The notes: generated by a model from the letters alone, not told the origin. DNA of 64,000 nt from an uncultured Clostridia bacterium (GCA_944382875.1 CALWNQ010000003.1:109066-173065); one strand, 5' to 3'. Numbered from the stretch's first letter, positions 34,632 to 44,449 are shown. A program made the numbers and translations.

Positions 34632-36719
34632 TTATTTTGCCGCAGTTGGGCTACTGCCTTTCACAATTTTCTCATAAGCGTCCAAAACCGGACGGATCAG
34701 GTATTTGGCATCGATACCACGTTCCAGTAAAATCCCAATCGCTATTTCCGGATCATCAGCCGGCGCAAAAGCGATTGCGGAAGAGCTGAATGTAGTTGCG
34801 GTTACCTGCGGGGTACCAGTTTTTAGCGCAACATCGTAGCCAAGATCCGTTAGATTGGTTGTCCACCCCAAAGTGCTCTGCTTTTCCGCCACACTTTCCG
34901 CCGCACCAATCATACCTGCGCATATAGCAGTATACGCTTCATCTGAAAGGTCAAATTCCGACATAATTTCCGGCTCGGTACTTTCCAATATTTCAGAATC
35001 ATCATAACTGCGTACCTCTTTAATTAGATGAGTGCGGTAACGCACTCCCTGATTAGCCAGTGTCATTGCCTGTGTTGCAAGCTGAAGCGGTGTAACCGCC
35101 GTATCCATCTGACCAATAGAAGTCTGACAGATGTTGCCGGGCTGCCAGGTAGTCCCCAACAGCTCAGAACGGTCGGGACCGGAAATTCCGCCGGTTTTAC
35201 TGGGAAGCTCAATACCGGTATCGGTTCCCAATCCAAAAAAGTGTGCATATTTCTGGATATTCTCAATTCCCAGCCTCCGGCCTACATCGTAAAAGAAAAT
35301 GTTACAGGAAACAGTCAAAGCTTTGACCACATTAATATCCCCATGATACCCAAGACACTGGGGACGGAACTGGTTGCCCGGAATGTAATCATAGAAGGTA
35401 TACACCCGATGGCAGCTCACAGTATCCGTTGGTGTAATAATTCCTTCTGACAAAGCTCCTGCCGCCACAACCGTTTTAAAAGTAGAACCGGGCCGGTACA
35501 AACCATCAAATGCACGGTTGAGCATAGGAAGATCATCCTGCGCCGCCAGTGTGTCATAATCTGTAAAGTAATTATTCAAATCATAGGTAGGAGCATTGAC
35601 AGCTGCCAGCACAGCACCGGTTTTTACATCCAGTACCACAACCGATCCGCCTACTACCTTGTTTCCGTTATCCTCCCCATCTTTGTCGTCGGGAAGAGCG
35701 CGCAGATATTCGATATATTCAGTCAGGTACTTCTGGATTTCGGCTTGAAATCCAGCATGCAACGTCAACCCTACATTGTTGCCGGATTCGGGTTGCTGGG
35801 TAATCGTTTCAGAAAGGATGGTGCCGTCTTTATTCTGCTCTACCGTCTTGACACCGTCTACTCCGTGAAGCGTTTCCTCCATATAAGATTCAATACCAAA
35901 ACGCCCGATCAGAGCATTCATCGGATATCCTTTGTCCTTATACCCTTCAATTCCCTGCTCTTTGTCGCCGTAATATTGCTCAGCGTACATCTGACCTACA
36001 ACACCGACCAGATGCGGCGCAAGATCACCATCCGGATACACCCGGATATCTTCATCTACAATATCCACTCCGGGAAACTGATAAGAAAGCTCCTTTACTT
36101 TCATAACGGTATCAGTTGAAATATCCTCTGCAAAGGTATACTGATTATTATTGACCGAAAAATCCGCCAAAACCATCCCATACCGCACCCCGGCAATTTT
36201 ACGAGCAGTGAGGTCGTCGTATTCCTCCCCAATATCAAAGAGTTCCCGCAGATGGTACATGCAGTCTTCTGCCGTAGCATAAACGTTAACTTCCAGCTTG
36301 TCCTTGAGCGTTTCAATATCCTTATCCCGATTTTCAAGGAAAGAAGGGGAAGCTTCGACCGTCATCGGAAGGGGATCATGCCAATTTTCCCCTGCTGCCT
36401 CCAGCATTTCAATCAATTCCGCGATGATACGGTTGCGCTCCTCTCCCGATGGCAGAAAAGAGTAGTAGAACACAATGTTGTAACCAACTTTGTTATTGGC
36501 CAGAGGCACACCGCAGCAATCGGTAATCTCGCCGCGCCCGGCTTTGACCGCAATCTTGCTGACAGTCAGTTGCTGGGTTTTTTCAAGGAACTCCTCGCCC
36601 CGTACGATTTGAAAATTCATCAGCTGCAGGACATAAACCCCGCAGATTGCAGCAGCAAGGCAGCTGAGAATAATCAGCCTGCTCCTTTCCTTAGGTTTAT
36701 GAGGTTTGGGTGAGAACAT
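34632..36719 (-). CDS. mrdA: penicillin-binding protein 2 (elongation transpeptidase)
   Basis: The 695-residue class B PBP has one N-terminal membrane helix (about 15-38), a pedestal domain and a transpeptidase domain. The active serine is in RPGSTFKTVVA (SxxK), followed by SCNIFF (SxN) and ALKTGTPQ (KTG). It cross-links side-wall peptidoglycan with RodA and MreBCD, and the adjacent mreB, mreC and mreD support this role over FtsI. GGAGG lies before the ATG. The 69-bp gap to mreD contains a stem with CTGCTC/GAGCAG arms. Confidence 0.94.
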   Translation of the reverse strand: MFSPKPHKPKERSRLIILSCLAAAICGVYVLQLMNFQIVRGEEFLEKTQQLTVSKIAVKAGRGEITDCCGVPLANNKVGYNIVFYYSFLPSGEERNRIIAELIEMLEAAGENWHDPLPMTVEASPSFLENRDKDIETLKDKLEVNVYATAEDCMYHLRELFDIGEEYDDLTARKIAGVRYGMVLADFSVNNNQYTFAEDISTDTVMKVKELSYQFPGVDIVDEDIRVYPDGDLAPHLVGVVGQMYAEQYYGDKEQGIEGYKDKGYPMNALIGRFGIESYMEETLHGVDGVKTVEQNKDGTILSETITQQPESGNNVGLTLHAGFQAEIQKYLTEYIEYLRALPDDKDGEDNGNKVVGGSVVVLDVKTGAVLAAVNAPTYDLNNYFTDYDTLAAQDDLPMLNRAFDGLYRPGSTFKTVVAAGALSEGIITPTDTVSCHRVYTFYDYIPGNQFRPQCLGYHGDINVVKALTVSCNIFFYDVGRRLGIENIQKYAHFFGLGTDTGIELPSKTGGISGPDRSELLGTTWQPGNICQTSIGQMDTAVTPLQLATQAMTLANQGVRYRTHLIKEVRSYDDSEILESTEPEIMSEFDLSDEAYTAICAGMIGAAESVAEKQSTLGWTTNLTDLGYDVALKTGTPQVTATTFSSSAIAFAPADDPEIAIGILLERGIDAKYLIRPVLDAYEKIVKGSSPTAAK

Positions 36720-36788
36720 CCTTCAAAGCCTCCTTTGAAAACAAGCAAGACTGCTCCGATCATACAGAGCAGCCGATTCGAAACGGTT

Positions 36789-37310
36789 TCAGGCGCGTAC
36801 CACCGGATTAAACCGGATTGCAATCAACCGAACCAGATAATATACCGGCGCAGTCAGTACCAAAGTATACAGCAGCACCAACAGCAGCCGCACAAAGCAC
36901 TGTCCCAAATCCGCATATCCCCAGATCAGGTAATAAAAAACGAAGTTCCATACCGTACAGAGAAAGCCGGATGCCAAAGTTAAAAACAGCGCGTTGGTGA
37001 CGTTAACTTTCATAAAATACATAGACAAGAGCGATACGCAAATACAGCAGATCATCAAAACCATGCCATAAAAGCCAAAAAGTTTTCCCGCCGACAGATC
37101 CCACAGCAGCCCGGCCGCCAAACCAAAAGCACCGCTGCCCGCCTCATTTTCAAAAAGCGCCACAGAAACTGCTGCCGGAATCACCAAAACCGGCTTGATC
37201 CCTCCAATTGAAAGCAGCGCCGGTGACGACTGGATCCCATAGAGCAACAGTAAAACCAGAACATAACAGCACCATTTCAAAGCTTCCCGGCTGCCTTTTC
37301 CAAGCGTCAC
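36789..37310 (-). CDS. mreD: rod shape-determining protein MreD
   Basis: The 173-residue protein has five to six hydrophobic helices and little else, as usual for MreD. Identity rests on topology, length and its position directly after mreC, from which it is separated by 2 bp. The start is GTG after GGGGGAG. Confidence 0.88.
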   Translation of the reverse strand: MTLGKGSREALKWCCYVLVLLLLYGIQSSPALLSIGGIKPVLVIPAAVSVALFENEAGSGAFGLAAGLLWDLSAGKLFGFYGMVLMICCICVSLLSMYFMKVNVTNALFLTLASGFLCTVWNFVFYYLIWGYADLGQCFVRLLLVLLYTLVLTAPVYYLVRLIAIRFNPVVRA

Positions 37311-37312
37311 GG

Positions 37313-38188
37313 TTATTCTCCCCCTTCTTCGGAGGATTCCTCCTGGGCAGAAGCCTTGCCCAGAAAATCCGTAAGGACAAATACATCCTTGACTTCAGTA
37401 ATGACACTGACCGGCTCAATTACCGCATAACGGGTGATACCAGAGGGCTCCAACGCCACCTCTTTTACAGTGCCAATTACCAAATCCTTTGGAAATAAGC
37501 CGCTGGTTCCAGCTGTAACAATAATATCCCCAGCTTTTACCTCGGTGTCTTTGGGCAGCAGCTCCATTTTGGTAGTTCCGTCAGCCGCCAGCTCAACGGT
37601 GCCCGTGATATTGCCGGTATCCTTAGTCGTAATTTCCATGGCACCCACATTGCAGTCCGGGCTGAGAATCGTTGTCACATAAGAATAGGTGGGCCCCACC
37701 TTGCTGACATAACCGATCAGCCCCGCACCCGTTACTACCGGATCCCGCACCGAAACCCCGTGCAACGAGCCAACATCAATGGTAAAGGAGCCGAACCGGT
37801 CGTCCGGATCCCGCCCGATCACGCCGGACGGAAGAAACTCAAAATCCTCATGCAATTCCTTCAGCCCCGTTATCTGCCGCAAGCGTTCATTTTCCGTTTT
37901 GGTATTCTCATAATCCACCAGTTGCTTCTGAAGTTCTGAAATTCTCTCTTCGAGCTCCTGGTTTTTTTCATAATTTTCCCGCGCATCCAAAAACACAGAA
38001 AAAAAGTCGGAAATTCCATTGGATACAACAGCCGCAGCCCGCTGCACCGGATAAACGATATAGGAAAGAAGCTGCTCCGGCAGCGTCGCCAGGCCGCCGG
38101 TCGACGCTGCGTACAACATGCCGCCCAAAATGACCGCCACAACGGCCAGAATAATCTTAAAGCGCAGGCTTTTAAAAAACTCGCGCAA
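37313..38188 (-). CDS. mreC: rod shape-determining protein MreC
   Basis: The 291-residue protein has a membrane helix (about 9-30), a coiled coil (about 62-108, ENYEKNQELEERISELQKQL) and the beta-barrel MreC domain (GVIGRDPDDRF, VVTGAGLIGYVSKVG, GTSGLFPKDLVIGTV). It links MreB to the outer wall machinery. The start is a TTG preceded by GGGGGAAAG. It sits between mreB and mreD. Confidence 0.95.
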   Translation of the reverse strand: MREFFKSLRFKIILAVVAVILGGMLYAASTGGLATLPEQLLSYIVYPVQRAAAVVSNGISDFFSVFLDARENYEKNQELEERISELQKQLVDYENTKTENERLRQITGLKELHEDFEFLPSGVIGRDPDDRFGSFTIDVGSLHGVSVRDPVVTGAGLIGYVSKVGPTYSYVTTILSPDCNVGAMEITTKDTGNITGTVELAADGTTKMELLPKDTEVKAGDIIVTAGTSGLFPKDLVIGTVKEVALEPSGITRYAVIEPVSVITEVKDVFVLTDFLGKASAQEESSEEGGE

Positions 38189-38224
38189 CCGGCTTTCCCC
38201 CTTTCCGAATCAAATTTCCCGGAA

Positions 38225-39244
38225 TTAATAGCGGTTTTCTTCTTCACTCAACACATCGGTCAGTTTGTCAATGTTATCCAAAACCAAGCCGGTTCCCATA
38301 GCTACGCAGTCCAGCGGATTTTCCGCCACTTTGACCGGCATACCGGTTTCATCGTGGATCAGTCGGTCAAGGCCCCGCAGCAAAGCGCCGCCGCCGGTCA
38401 GGGTAATGCCCTGGTCGATAATATCAGCGGAAAGCTCCGGAGGAGTGCGCTCCAGCGTAATCCGGATAGCATCCAGAACCTGCGCCAGCGGATCTTCAAG
38501 CGCGCTGCGGATCTGGTCGGAGGTAATCACAATATTTTCGGGAAGGCCGTTTAGCAGGTTGCGGCCCTTAATTTCCATCGAAAGCTCGCCTTCTTCAAGC
38601 GGACAAGCAGAACCGATTTCAATTTTGATGTTTTCGGCAGTCCGTTCACCAATCAAAAGGTTATATTTTTTCTTGATAAAGTTGATAATAGAAGAATCGA
38701 ACTCATCGCCGCCAACACGCACCGACTTAGAGGCAACAATGCCGCCCAACGAAATGACGGCAACTTCACTGGTACCGCCGCCGATATCCACCACCATTGA
38801 ACCCTGCGGATCCGCTACCGGCAGCCCGGCACCGATTGCAGCAGCCATCGGCTCCTCGATAATGGAAACCCGTTTGGCGCCGGCCTGCTCCGCCGCATCC
38901 CGCACCGCGCGGCGCTCCACCGCCGTAACACCGGAAGGAATGCAAATCACAACGCGCGGACGTACAAAAAAGCTCTTGCCAATTGCTTTGTGAATAAATT
39001 CGGTTAGCATGCTGGTTGTCACATCAAAGTCGGCAATTACACCGTCTTTCAGCGGACGGACGGTAACAATCGAACCGGGTGTACGGCCAATAACATCTTT
39101 TGCTTCCTGCCCCACACATTTAACCTTGTCGGTCTTGGTATCCACCGCAACCACACTTGGCTCCCGGATAATAATCCCTTTGCCCTTCATATAGACCAGG
39201 GTGTTGGCGGTACCCAGGTCAATGCCGATATCTCTTGCAAACAT
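38225..39244 (-). CDS. mreB: rod shape-determining protein MreB
   Basis: The 339-residue actin-like ATPase shows [13 protein letters not shown] (phosphate 1), [20 protein letters not shown] (phosphate 2) and [15 protein letters not shown] (adenosine motif). It forms membrane filaments that guide side-wall growth, so a rod shape is expected. It is the first gene of mreBCD-PBP2. Confidence 0.97.
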   Translation of the reverse strand: MFARDIGIDLGTANTLVYMKGKGIIIREPSVVAVDTKTDKVKCVGQEAKDVIGRTPGSIVTVRPLKDGVIADFDVTTSMLTEFIHKAIGKSFFVRPRVVICIPSGVTAVERRAVRDAAEQAGAKRVSIIEEPMAAAIGAGLPVADPQGSMVVDIGGGTSEVAVISLGGIVASKSVRVGGDEFDSSIINFIKKKYNLLIGERTAENIKIEIGSACPLEEGELSMEIKGRNLLNGLPENIVITSDQIRSALEDPLAQVLDAIRITLERTPPELSADIIDQGITLTGGGALLRGLDRLIHDETGMPVKVAENPLDCVAMGTGLVLDNIDKLTDVLSEEENRY

Positions 39245-39343
39245 AGCTTCCTACCCCTTTTTTCAGTTGTTCCAATTATATGAACGCGCTATTTTGCAGC
39301 CACACTTCCCTTTTCCACAAAAAGCGCATTGCTGTCCGGATTT

Positions 39344-39372
39344 ATTATACCCCTTTTTGGGGAACTGCACAA
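39344..39372 (-). promoter_or_regulatory. promoter of the mreB operon
   Basis: On the minus strand TTGTGC (39367-39372) and TATAAT (39344-39349) are 17 bp apart. A second TATAAT-like word lies nearer the gene without a clear -35 box. Confidence 0.65.
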
Positions 39373-39422
39373 GATATATTTTATGTTTTGGATAAAAAAT
39401 CAAAACTTTCCCGGTTTTCTAC

Positions 39423-40028
39423 CTATTTTTGGCAAAATTCTTGTAACTCCCGCCAAAGCACAGCGGTAGGGAGTCCCACCACATTGTCGTAACTGCCCCG
39501 GATACCCTTTACAAGCAAACTGCCGTATCCCTGGATGCCGTAGGCGCCCGCTTTGTCAAACGGCTCGCCGGTGTCCAGGTACCAGTCGATTTGTTCCGGA
39601 GAAAGCGGATAAAACTCCACCTCGGTACAGACCGAAAAAGAGCGGATCTTTTCCCGGCTGCAAATGGTCATACCGGTCAGCACTTGGTGAACATTGCCCG
39701 CAAGAGCGGAAATCATCTGCCGGGCTTGTTCCCGGTCTGCCGGAATGCCAAAAATCTCCCCCGCAGGGGAAACCACAACTGTATCCCCGCCGATGACCAC
39801 CGCATTTTCCGGCAGTCCGGCATTCTGGAGCACCGCGCCCGCTTTTCCAGCCGAGAGTGCTTCCACCAGTTTTTCCGGCGAAAGGCTTTTATCCGCCATC
39901 AACGGACTTTCGTCAAAATGCGAAACTTCCACCCGGAAATTCCCGGTAATCATTCGCAGCAGCTCCTGCCGCCGCGGCGACCGGGAAGCCAGCACGAGCG
40001 GAATCCCACGCAAAAAATCCTGTTCCAA
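39423..40028 (-). CDS. maf: Maf nucleoside triphosphate pyrophosphatase
   Basis: The 201-residue Maf protein has the signature LVLASRSPRRQELL near the start, DTVV in the middle and GAYGIQGYG later. Maf proteins hydrolyse dTTP/UTP or modified nucleotides and are linked to septum control. The first ATG (40070) overlaps the preceding gene and has no ribosome site. A TTG at 40028 follows GAGGGGG by eight bases and is chosen here. It is downstream of the DUF4321 gene, a common pairing in Clostridia. Confidence 0.9.
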   Translation of the reverse strand: MEQDFLRGIPLVLASRSPRRQELLRMITGNFRVEVSHFDESPLMADKSLSPEKLVEALSAGKAGAVLQNAGLPENAVVIGGDTVVVSPAGEIFGIPADREQARQMISALAGNVHQVLTGMTICSREKIRSFSVCTEVEFYPLSPEQIDWYLDTGEPFDKAGAYGIQGYGSLLVKGIRGSYDNVVGLPTAVLWRELQEFCQK

Positions 40029-40041
40029 CCTGCTTTCCCCC

Positions 40042-40299
40042 TCAGTGAATTTTGCCCGCTGTTTTGACATAGAGAATCACAGCCGCGACAATGCAGAAAA
40101 AAAGCGCTACATTCATCGAAATTGTGATGCCAAAATTGAACTGGATCACCGCAAGGTCGACCGACAGGCTGTTGATCCCGATGGATTTTCCCCAGCAAAG
40201 CCAGGATAGCCAGGAAACTTTTTTGGCCACCTCCGAAAGAAGTGTGCCCAGCAGCAGTCCGCCGAACAGGTAAAGCAGCATAAGCAGCGTCCGTTTCAT
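40042..40299 (-). CDS. DUF4321 small membrane protein
   Basis: The 85-residue protein has two hydrophobic segments (about 3-22 and 57-80) separated by a loop with SIGINSLSVDLAVIQFNFGI, the DUF4321 pattern. Its function is unknown. It lies between dut and maf in the envelope/division region, with GGAGG before the ATG. Confidence 0.8.
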   Translation of the reverse strand: MKRTLLMLLYLFGGLLLGTLLSEVAKKVSWLSWLCWGKSIGINSLSVDLAVIQFNFGITISMNVALFFCIVAAVILYVKTAGKIH

Positions 40300-40311
40300 C
40301 TTTCTTCCTCC

Positions 40312-40755
40312 CTATTGATTGCGGTATCCGGTCGAGCCAAAGCCGCCTTCGCCGCGTTCCGTTTCATCCAGCGTATCTGTTTCGCAAACCTCCGGCAGAA
40401 ATACCGGCGCCACCACCAGCTGGGCGATCCGATCGCCGTGTCGGATGGTGTAGGCTTCCGCCGAACGGTTGACCACCGGCACCTGTACTTCGCCGCGGTA
40501 ATCGCTGTCAATCACTCCGACACAATTGGCAAGGCTGATGCCAAACCGGGTGGAGAGCCCGCTCCGCGGATAGACAAAGCCGGCTGTTCCCAGCTGGAGT
40601 CCCAGCGCCAGACCGGTGGGAATCCGCGCCGTCTCACCGGGCAGGATTGTCACCGGTTTTTCCAAGCAGGCACAGAGATCCAGCCCCGCGCTCTCTTCGG
40701 TTGCACGGACGGGGAGGATCGCCTCTTTTTGCAGTCGTTTGACCAATAGCTGCAT
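40312..40755 (-). CDS. dut: dUTP diphosphatase
   Basis: The 147-residue trimeric dUTPase shows its motifs in order: ESAGLDLCA (1), PRSGLS (2), VGVIDSDYRGE (3), RIAQLVV (4) and the C-terminal GEGGFGSTG (5). It removes dUTP and supplies dUMP. The gene follows the U32 peptidase gene by 11 bp. Confidence 0.97.
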   Translation of the reverse strand: MQLLVKRLQKEAILPVRATEESAGLDLCACLEKPVTILPGETARIPTGLALGLQLGTAGFVYPRSGLSTRFGISLANCVGVIDSDYRGEVQVPVVNRSAEAYTIRHGDRIAQLVVAPVFLPEVCETDTLDETERGEGGFGSTGYRNQ

Positions 40756-40766
40756 TCCATACTCCT

Positions 40767-42842
40767 TTATTCCACGCCACGGTAATAAAGCCCGCGGGTA
40801 TAGGCTCCCTCCGGTTTCAGGCCGGCACGGTAGCGTTCCAGCACCGCCGCCGCTTCCTCTTTGGAGTCGAGCGAAAAATCAAACAGCCAGAAATCCCAGA
40901 ACCGGATTTCCGGGAGCCGGTCGGACAAAACCACCGGCACCGAATTGTAGATAAAGCTCACCGATTTGTCAAAATCACACCGCACCGGGAACGAAATTCC
41001 CTTGCGGTCGGTGAGAAAGCCCTGCCGGCGGCACCGGGCGCAGCCAATCTGCGCTTTGACTGGGCAGCTCCGCACCGACATGAGCGGCAGCCGTCCATAC
41101 ACAACACCGCCCATCGGGATCGGGCAGTCCATCCGGCGGGCATCGTCGAGCTTTTGCTCTGCGGAAGAAACAATCGCTTTCAGCCCAAGCTTTGCCGCTG
41201 AAAGCGCCGCAGCAGAACCGGCAATATTGAGCGGCGCACCGCCAAACGGCTCCATCCCGGCTTCTTTCGCCAGTGTAATATGCCCGATATTTTCGCAGAA
41301 AACCGAACCGATTCCGCTTTCGCGCAGCTTGACAAGCCGGGCAAGGAAATCCTCCTCCCGGTCAAACAGGAACCGCGGCAGCACCGCCGTAAATTTCTGC
41401 GGACAGTTGGCCCACAGCGTCGGACACTGTTCCAGCTCCGGAAGAGACAGCAAAACACGGTCGAGCATTAGCTCCCATCTGTCCGGAAGCTGTTCCGCCG
41501 ACTCAAATTTCCCCCACTTTTGGGGAGAAACACGGTTTTCCCGCAGAACGAACGAAGCAGGGAGATCCTTCTCCAAAAAAGGCACCGCACGGTTTTCCCG
41601 CAGCGCGTCCAGTTTCTGCACCGCTTCCCGCCGCACCGCGTTGAAAGCCGAAGCCGGCAGCGTCAGCCCCGGCGCAATCTTTGCCCGGAACTCTGCCGGG
41701 TAATAGGGCGTTCCGCCAAGTTTGGACAGGAACTTTTCGGCCGTCTGCCGGTCAACCGGCGCCGAAACCGCTTCGCGCGGCACTTCTCCCTCGACCGCAG
41801 CTAAAAATTCGCCGTCGCTCAGAGTAAATCGGACCGGCTTTTCCGGTTCGAGCAGCAGCTCCATCCGGACCGGCACCCGCTGCACATCCTTGTGGTAAAG
41901 CCCCGCAAGGCTTTTCAACACCGGCGCCGCAGCCTGGACATCCTCCCGACGGCGGAACCCGAACATCTCCTTGGTCAGTTTGTCGTCAAAATAGGCAGAA
42001 GTAAAACCGCTTCGGGAAAAAACCGCCCGCAGCGTTTCCAGATCCGGCGTTTCGCCGTCCAGCGCCTTCCGGCAGGCTGCTACAGCAGCCGCCACATATT
42101 CCGGCCGTTTCATCCGGCCCTCAATTTTAAAGGAATCAATCCCCATCGCCGCCAGCTCCGGCAACCGTTCCACCAGCGACATATCTTTAAGAGACAACAC
42201 CGATTCCCCGGCGCTTTTCACACCGGGACATCCGGCTGTAAACGGCAGGCGGCAGGGCTGGGCACACTGGCCGCGGTTGCCGCTCTTACCGCCGAAAAAG
42301 GCGCTCATATAGCATTGCCCCGACATGCACATGCAGTGCGCACCGTGGACAAAGGTTTCAATTTCCAGAGAAGTGGAATGCCGGATAGCCGCAATTTCCT
42401 CCTTGGAAAGCTCTCTCGCCAGCACCACCCGCGAAAATCCCAGCTCCTCCGCTGCCCGGACACCGGCCGGCGAACAGACTGCCATCTGGGTGGAAGCGTG
42501 CAGCGGCATTTCGGGCGCAAGCTCCCGCACCACTGAAGCAACGCCCCAATCCTGCACAATCAGCGCGTCGACACCGGCTTCACAGGCTGCGCGAATACAT
42601 TCCCGGAGCGCTTCATACTCCCGGTCAAAGACCAGAATATTGAGCGCCTGATGGATTTTGACGCCGAACCGGTGGGCATACCGCACCGCTGTTTGCAGCT
42701 CCTCCCGGTCAAAGTTCCGGGAGCTCGCGCGGGCGCTGAAGCTCTTCTGTCCCAGATAAACCGCGTCGGCGCCGCAGCGGACAGCGGCTTCCAGCGCCTC
42801 CATTGATCCGGCCGGCGCCAGGATTTCAGGCCGTTTGCTCAT
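40767..42842 (-). CDS. U32 family peptidase/RlhA-like protein
   Basis: The 691-residue protein starts with the U32 TIM-barrel region (ILAPAGSMEALEAAVRCGADAVYLG) and has the cysteine-rich block CMCMSGQCYMSAFFGG and NRGQCAQPCRLPF, which binds an iron-sulfur cluster in the RNA hydroxylation members RlhA and TrhP. The long C-terminal half matches the DUF3656-type extension and has four more cysteines (CPVKAQIGCARCRRQ). A role in 23S rRNA or tRNA hydroxylation is more likely than proteolysis. It overlaps zapA by four bases. Confidence 0.88.
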   Translation of the reverse strand: MSKRPEILAPAGSMEALEAAVRCGADAVYLGQKSFSARASSRNFDREELQTAVRYAHRFGVKIHQALNILVFDREYEALRECIRAACEAGVDALIVQDWGVASVVRELAPEMPLHASTQMAVCSPAGVRAAEELGFSRVVLARELSKEEIAAIRHSTSLEIETFVHGAHCMCMSGQCYMSAFFGGKSGNRGQCAQPCRLPFTAGCPGVKSAGESVLSLKDMSLVERLPELAAMGIDSFKIEGRMKRPEYVAAAVAACRKALDGETPDLETLRAVFSRSGFTSAYFDDKLTKEMFGFRRREDVQAAAPVLKSLAGLYHKDVQRVPVRMELLLEPEKPVRFTLSDGEFLAAVEGEVPREAVSAPVDRQTAEKFLSKLGGTPYYPAEFRAKIAPGLTLPASAFNAVRREAVQKLDALRENRAVPFLEKDLPASFVLRENRVSPQKWGKFESAEQLPDRWELMLDRVLLSLPELEQCPTLWANCPQKFTAVLPRFLFDREEDFLARLVKLRESGIGSVFCENIGHITLAKEAGMEPFGGAPLNIAGSAAALSAAKLGLKAIVSSAEQKLDDARRMDCPIPMGGVVYGRLPLMSVRSCPVKAQIGCARCRRQGFLTDRKGISFPVRCDFDKSVSFIYNSVPVVLSDRLPEIRFWDFWLFDFSLDSKEEAAAVLERYRAGLKPEGAYTRGLYYRGVE

Positions 42843-43195
42843 GCGTTTTCACCGTCAGCGAGTTTTTTCCGCAGCGACTCCAGCTCTTTTTTGAGTGCCG
42901 CTGCTTCCCGCTGGCTCTGTTCCGCCTCAATCCGGGCATTGGCAGCTTCCTCCACATATCCTTTGATCTGAGCGCGGATATGGTCGCTGTCCGCCACCGT
43001 GCGGGCAGCTTCATCCATCAGCTCCAGCCCCACCATCACGGCGGCGGCTGTCACTGACGCGCTGGCATTCTCATCCATAAAGGCGTTAATCCGTTTGTCC
43101 AGATCCTTTGCAAGCTTGGTCACATAAGAAGAGGATTCCTCTGTCTGAATGGTATAGGTTTTTCCGCAGATAACCACTTTCACCCGATTGTTCAT
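42839..43195 (-). CDS. zapA: cell division protein ZapA
   Basis: The 118-residue protein has the ZapA domain (VKVVICGKTYTIQTEESSSY, YVTKLAKDLDKRINAFM, then AAVMVGLELMDEA) and a C-terminal coiled coil. It bundles FtsZ filaments. It heads the run zapA-U32-dut-DUF4321-maf. The ATGA overlap couples it to the U32 gene. Confidence 0.92.
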   Translation of the reverse strand: MNNRVKVVICGKTYTIQTEESSSYVTKLAKDLDKRINAFMDENASASVTAAAVMVGLELMDEAARTVADSDHIRAQIKGYVEEAANARIEAEQSQREAAALKKELESLRKKLADGENA

Positions 43196-43268
43196 AAGTC
43201 GCAGCCCCCTATTATTCTCTATCTCAAACCTGTCGGCAAATATGCGTCTGTTTCAAGGTATCACTTTT

Positions 43269-43297
43269 ATTATAGGACATTTTGCGGCTTGTGAAAA
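43269..43297 (-). promoter_or_regulatory. promoter of the zapA operon
   Basis: On the minus strand TTTTCA (43292-43297) and TATAAT (43269-43274) are 17 bp apart, about 75 bp upstream of zapA. Confidence 0.6.
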
Positions 43298-43391
43298 GTC
43301 TTTTTTTGCAAGAATTTGCAAAAAACCGGCGTTTTTTCATATCAGCAGAAAAACCGGGCAGACTACCGAAAAAAGAAAGAAGGCTTCCCTG

Positions 43392-44093
43392 ATGCATACC
43401 ACTGTTCCCCGCATCCACCGGTTGGATGAGCTGCGGGGTTTCTGCGTTCTGATGATGATCCTCTACCATTTCGCATTCAATCTTGTTACGATGGGTATTC
43501 TGCCGTCCTCGCTGATTGGCACACAATGGGTCCAGCTACTCCGTGTGATTTTTGCCGGGATTTTTGTGTTGATCGCGGGAATCTGCTGCCTGTTTTCCCG
43601 TCACAACCTCAAACGGGGCGTTTGCTGTTATCTGGCAGGCATTCTGGTAGAGTGGGTAACCTCATTCCTGCCGGGGATGCAAATCCGGTTCGGCATCCTC
43701 CACATGCTCGGCAGCGCCATGGTGCTATTTGCGCTGGGAGAGCCGCTCCTTTCCAAAATCCCGCCCAAAGTAGGGCTGGGGGTATCCATTCTGCTCGCCG
43801 CACTGAGCTGGCAATTTTCCGCCGGAATGCTGCCGGATATTTTTTACACAGGCGGATTGTATGCGCTCGGACTGCCCGGACCGGACTTCTTTTCAGCGGA
43901 TTATTACCCGCTGCTTCCGTGGGGAATGGTTTTTCTCGGCGGTTATTTTTTAGGGAGAATCTGCCGGTTTCGCCCAGACCGTCCGATCTTTCCGCTGTTC
44001 GGTTGGATCGGAAAGCACAGTCTCATAATTTATTTATTGCATCAACCGCTGTTTTATCTGATCTTTGCTGCGGTTTCTACAATTTTACGCTAA
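43392..44093 (+). CDS. HGSNAT-type (DUF1624) membrane acyltransferase-like protein
   Basis: The 233-residue protein starts RIHRLDELRGFCVLMMILYHF, the conserved first helix of the heparan-alpha-glucosaminide N-acetyltransferase catalytic domain (PF07786). It has about seven membrane segments, the motif FGILHMLGSAMVLFALG, and ends with GWIGKHSLIIYLLHQP. The substrate in bacteria is unknown, probably a cell-surface or sugar acceptor. The ATG at 43392 follows AAGAAGG; the upstream frame from 43188 runs through the zapA promoter and is rejected. Its end overlaps the convergent XRE gene by four bases. Confidence 0.88.
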   Translation: MHTTVPRIHRLDELRGFCVLMMILYHFAFNLVTMGILPSSLIGTQWVQLLRVIFAGIFVLIAGICCLFSRHNLKRGVCCYLAGILVEWVTSFLPGMQIRFGILHMLGSAMVLFALGEPLLSKIPPKVGLGVSILLAALSWQFSAGMLPDIFYTGGLYALGLPGPDFFSADYYPLLPWGMVFLGGYFLGRICRFRPDRPIFPLFGWIGKHSLIIYLLHQPLFYLIFAAVSTILR

Positions 44094-44323
44094 TCGTTTC
44101 GGCTCTTTCCGCGAGGATACGGAACGGGAACATCGGTTAATTCTAAAAGGTAATCCACACTGGTATGGTAATATTCCGCAAGTCGAATTAACAGATCAGT
44201 TGGTATATCCCGCTTACCCATTTCATAATAGGAATAGCACACCTGAGAACAATTCAGATACGCTGCAATATCTTTTTGCCGCAAATCCCGATCTTCCCGC
44301 ATATCCCGGATTCTCTTGTACAT
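44090..44323 (-). CDS. small XRE-type transcriptional regulator
   Basis: The 77-residue protein is essentially one helix-turn-helix of the Cro/CI type (IRDMREDRDLRQKDIAAYLN, then VCYSYYEMGKRDIPTDLLIRLAEYY) plus a short tail (SVDYLLELTD). The ATG at 44323 follows GGAG. Palindromes upstream suggest that it represses itself, and possibly the divergent zinc-ribbon gene. Confidence 0.9.
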   Translation of the reverse strand: MYKRIRDMREDRDLRQKDIAAYLNCSQVCYSYYEMGKRDIPTDLLIRLAEYYHTSVDYLLELTDVPVPYPRGKSRND

Positions 44324-44375
44324 TCCGCATCGCTCCTTTTTTGAACAGGTTTCCATTTCAGTGTAAATAAAACAA

Positions 44376-44410
44376 AATGTTATCGTTCAAATTTATAACA
44401 TTCTGTTATA
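44376..44410. promoter_or_regulatory. operator cluster of the small XRE regulator
   Basis: TATAACA-TTC-TGTTATA (44394-44410) is a perfect palindrome. AATGTTAT (44376-44383) and ATAACATT (44395-44402) form a second inverted pair that shares the middle half-site. A possible minus-strand promoter (TTGTTT, 18 bp, TATAAA) overlaps them. Confidence 0.6.
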
Positions 44411-44449
44411 CCACAAAACAAACCAATTCAGAAAGAACGCGCAAATATA

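Noticed and set aside
40029..40070. ATG start for maf
   Set aside because: It overlaps the DUF4321 gene by 29 bases and has no ribosome site; TTG at 40028 has GAGGGGG upstream.
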